Shown here piece after piece: positions 62,101 to 64,000 of a DNA stretch of 64,000 nt. The position numbers and the translations under genes are program-made. Location: contig JARCOQ010000017.1 in NCBI GenBank assembly GCA_029207755.1, positions 3,670,945 to 3,734,944 of the forward strand. The letters are read 5' to 3'. Numbering within the stretch: the stretch's first letter is position 1; every line of letters begins with the position of its first letter. This DNA is from Chamaea fasciata (lineage: Eukaryota > Chordata > Aves > Passeriformes > Sylviidae). The notes under the pieces are model-generated. The model was not told the origin of the DNA, did not search any database, and was given only the letters and a program-made list of their open reading frames with translations.

Positions 62101-64000
62101 ACTCAGTACTTCTGGTATGAGGCATTTCAAGATAGGAAGTCATACTGAGAAGAGAGCAATGGCAGAAATAGTTTTTAAGTAGAACAAGATTAACAGTCGT
62201 TTCTGGGCTAAGCAGGAAATGTGTCGGTTCCATTTCGCTTGTTCGAATTGAGAAGTAAAAAACCTCCAGACCTGGGGTACACTCACAAACATTTTGCTTC
62301 CATCACAGATGGGATGTTTAAAGTACCTGCACAAAGTTTATTTCAGACTTTATGATGCTAAGACTGAAGTAGAAGTTTTGTGTGGTCTGTCAAGGGAGTT
62401 GTGTCGTCTGTCAGTGTTGGATGAGCAAATGGAAATGATAATCCCACTGTCTGTATCTTCCTCTGAGTGCTGCTCTCAGCATCACTGCCCTCACAGGAAA
62501 AAATAATAATTAGCAGTCCTGGAAGATACTTCATTTTCATTTGACTTTGCAAAGTTCTTTAAAACGTGTAGTTGCGGGTTCTTTGGAATCTATTCCCTCA
62601 CCAGCACAGGAAGAATGTTTATTGCTGCTTTCACCTGCTCACACCCCTGACAAAACTCTGTAGGTGTCTTTGAAGGATGCCGGGTTTTAAACACCTGGGG
62701 TGGGACCTTTTCCACTTGGGACCCAGAGATGTGTGCTAATGGTGTGTGGGTTTAACTCCTCAGATCCTGATGGGGACATGAATGGAAAGAGGAGCGTAGC
62801 CCCAGAACTCCCTCCTGTGCGGCACCTGACACTGGGCTCAGCTCTGTGCATAGTTTAGATTGATATTTTGCTGTCTATTGAGACAACTGAAGTTAGCTGA
62901 GTTTCTCTGAGCAGGACAATATTTTGAATTTAATTAATATTAACAATCTTGAATAGAGATAGCAGCTGAGGAAGCACCACACATAAATAGATTGATTAGA
63001 AAGAGAAAAAAAAATCACTTAAGTTCAAACAGAAAAAAACTCAGTGTAATACTGGTGCTCTGTATTTTGTTGCTTCAAGCCATTGCAGCAGCCTGTTCAT
63101 CCATATAAATGGTAAGAATCACAGGATGCTGTGAAGGACCCTGATTCCAGAGTCACTTATTCAAGATGTAGAGATTTTAGATCCAGCTTCAAAAGGTTCT
63201 GCTAAGCCCTGAAACCCCTGTGATAGTGGCAAATATCCAGGCGGCCGCTCGCTTTTGTTGTAACTTGCTTTAATTAATTATTGCCTCTTTAAGCCTCTCA
63301 GGATAAGCAGTTTGCAGTTTTAGCATTTGGAATTTGAAACTGAGTGATCTAAATAATGAATTTTAAATGCTTATACATGTTTTCAATTTGTTACTAGGTC
63401 CAGCATACTGCTGCAATTATTAGTACTGTTTAAATTGTGTCCCCTTTAAGTAAATTCACCTTAACTTAATAATAGCCAAAGCGGAATAAAATATAATGGG
63501 CTCCAGAAATGTGATCAAACTGAAGACAAACTAATTTTGACTGGTTATGTAAAATGCCCATAATCATCTGTTTGTATGATTTGATTCATGCCAGTGTTCT
63601 ATTATAAGATGTGCATCTTTTTTCCCCGTTGGTTTGTTGACTGTAGCATGCAGTAATCCTCCAGAAGATCTCACTTAGAGGTGAGAACACATTCCTTTAG
63701 GAAAGTATCTCCCAGCAGAGCTGAAACTATTTGCTGCATGTAATTCTCTCCATCTGGACAGACTGAGTCTGCAGAGCAGAAGCATGAGTCACTGTAAAGT
63801 AGTTCAGAATGTCAAGTATTTTCTAGATTCACAGATTTTAAGTGTCTGCAGCGCCATTACCAATTACTGGGAGCATTTCAGGGTATGAGAGAAACCAGGA
63901 GGACTTTAAGCAGTAATCCTGGGCCCTGTTAGGAGCTTTTCTGCCCCCTGAATAACTACGTGACAGGCAAGAAAGACGGCAAGAACAAGACAGAAATATT

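Larger units (their letters stand above)
44871..64000. other. Right flank, about 19 kb without a recognised gene
   Basis: No conserved exon, zinc-finger block or RNA gene is recognised. Open frames are short and look random. By vertebrate synteny the next genes should be ZNF831 and EDN3; neither's coding sequence is visible. The stretch is AT-rich and repeat-poor apart from CR1-like scraps, poly-T runs (52,569-52,583, 57,967-57,984, 60,928-60,946) and short AT tracts. Distal regulatory elements or non-coding exons cannot be judged without comparison. Confidence 0.5.

Noticed and set aside
63117..63160. Possible CR1-like sequence (agaatcacaggatgctgtga)
   Set aside because: Too diverged and short to separate from chance by eye.

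Overview
The window is vertebrate nuclear DNA, almost certainly from a bird. It has spliced genes with GT-AG introns, CpG islands at housekeeping promoters, small introns, CR1-like retroposon scraps, and a gene order matching the human 20q13.32 block next to GNAS and EDN3: NELFCD, CTSZ, TUBB1, ATP5F1E, PRELID3B. All five genes are complete here. I could join every coding exon in frame, with no frameshift or internal stop. I cannot name the species.

Layout. 1-8,360: no recognisable gene. 8,540-17,350 (+): NELFCD, 15 coding exons, 583 aa, CpG-island promoter, poly(A) signal near 17,320. 18,098-22,949 (-): CTSZ, 6 coding exons, 303 aa, converging on NELFCD. Its first intron carries a GC-rich minisatellite and an (AAAC)n tract. 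23,130-26,520: no recognised gene. 26,525-30,660 (+): TUBB1, 4 coding exons, 451 aa, driven by a TATA promoter instead of a CpG island. 31,450-32,565 (-): ATP5F1E, 2 coding exons, 51 aa, converging on TUBB1. 34,617-35,829: an unusual 33-bp (11-codon) repeat array with a long open minus-strand frame and the outline of a terminal exon. 38,870-44,268 (-): PRELID3B, 6 coding exons, 194 aa, with a CpG island holding four full-length CREs. 44,870-64,000: about 19 kb without a recognisable gene, probably the flank towards ZNF831/EDN3.

The genes do not form a pathway. They are neighbours by conserved synteny: a Pol II pausing factor (NELFCD), a lysosomal cysteine carboxypeptidase (CTSZ), a thrombocyte/erythroid beta-tubulin (TUBB1), and two mitochondrial proteins (ATP5F1E of the F1 central stalk, PRELID3B of intermembrane-space lipid transfer). 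The two mitochondrial genes lie in tandem on the minus strand. In mammals this pair is known to give read-through transcripts.

The best candidate for something undescribed is the hendecad repeat between ATP5F1E and PRELID3B. On the minus strand it stays open for about 296 codons as Ser/Leu/Asp-rich 11-residue units, is preceded by a splice-acceptor-like site, and is followed by a stop and an AATAAA. The openness may only reflect the purine/pyrimidine strand bias, so this is a hypothesis. Other points of interest are the four CREs, the CTSZ intron minisatellite, a perfect 16-bp inverted repeat at 46,022-46,058, and the lack of the human RGD motif in the CTSZ propeptide.
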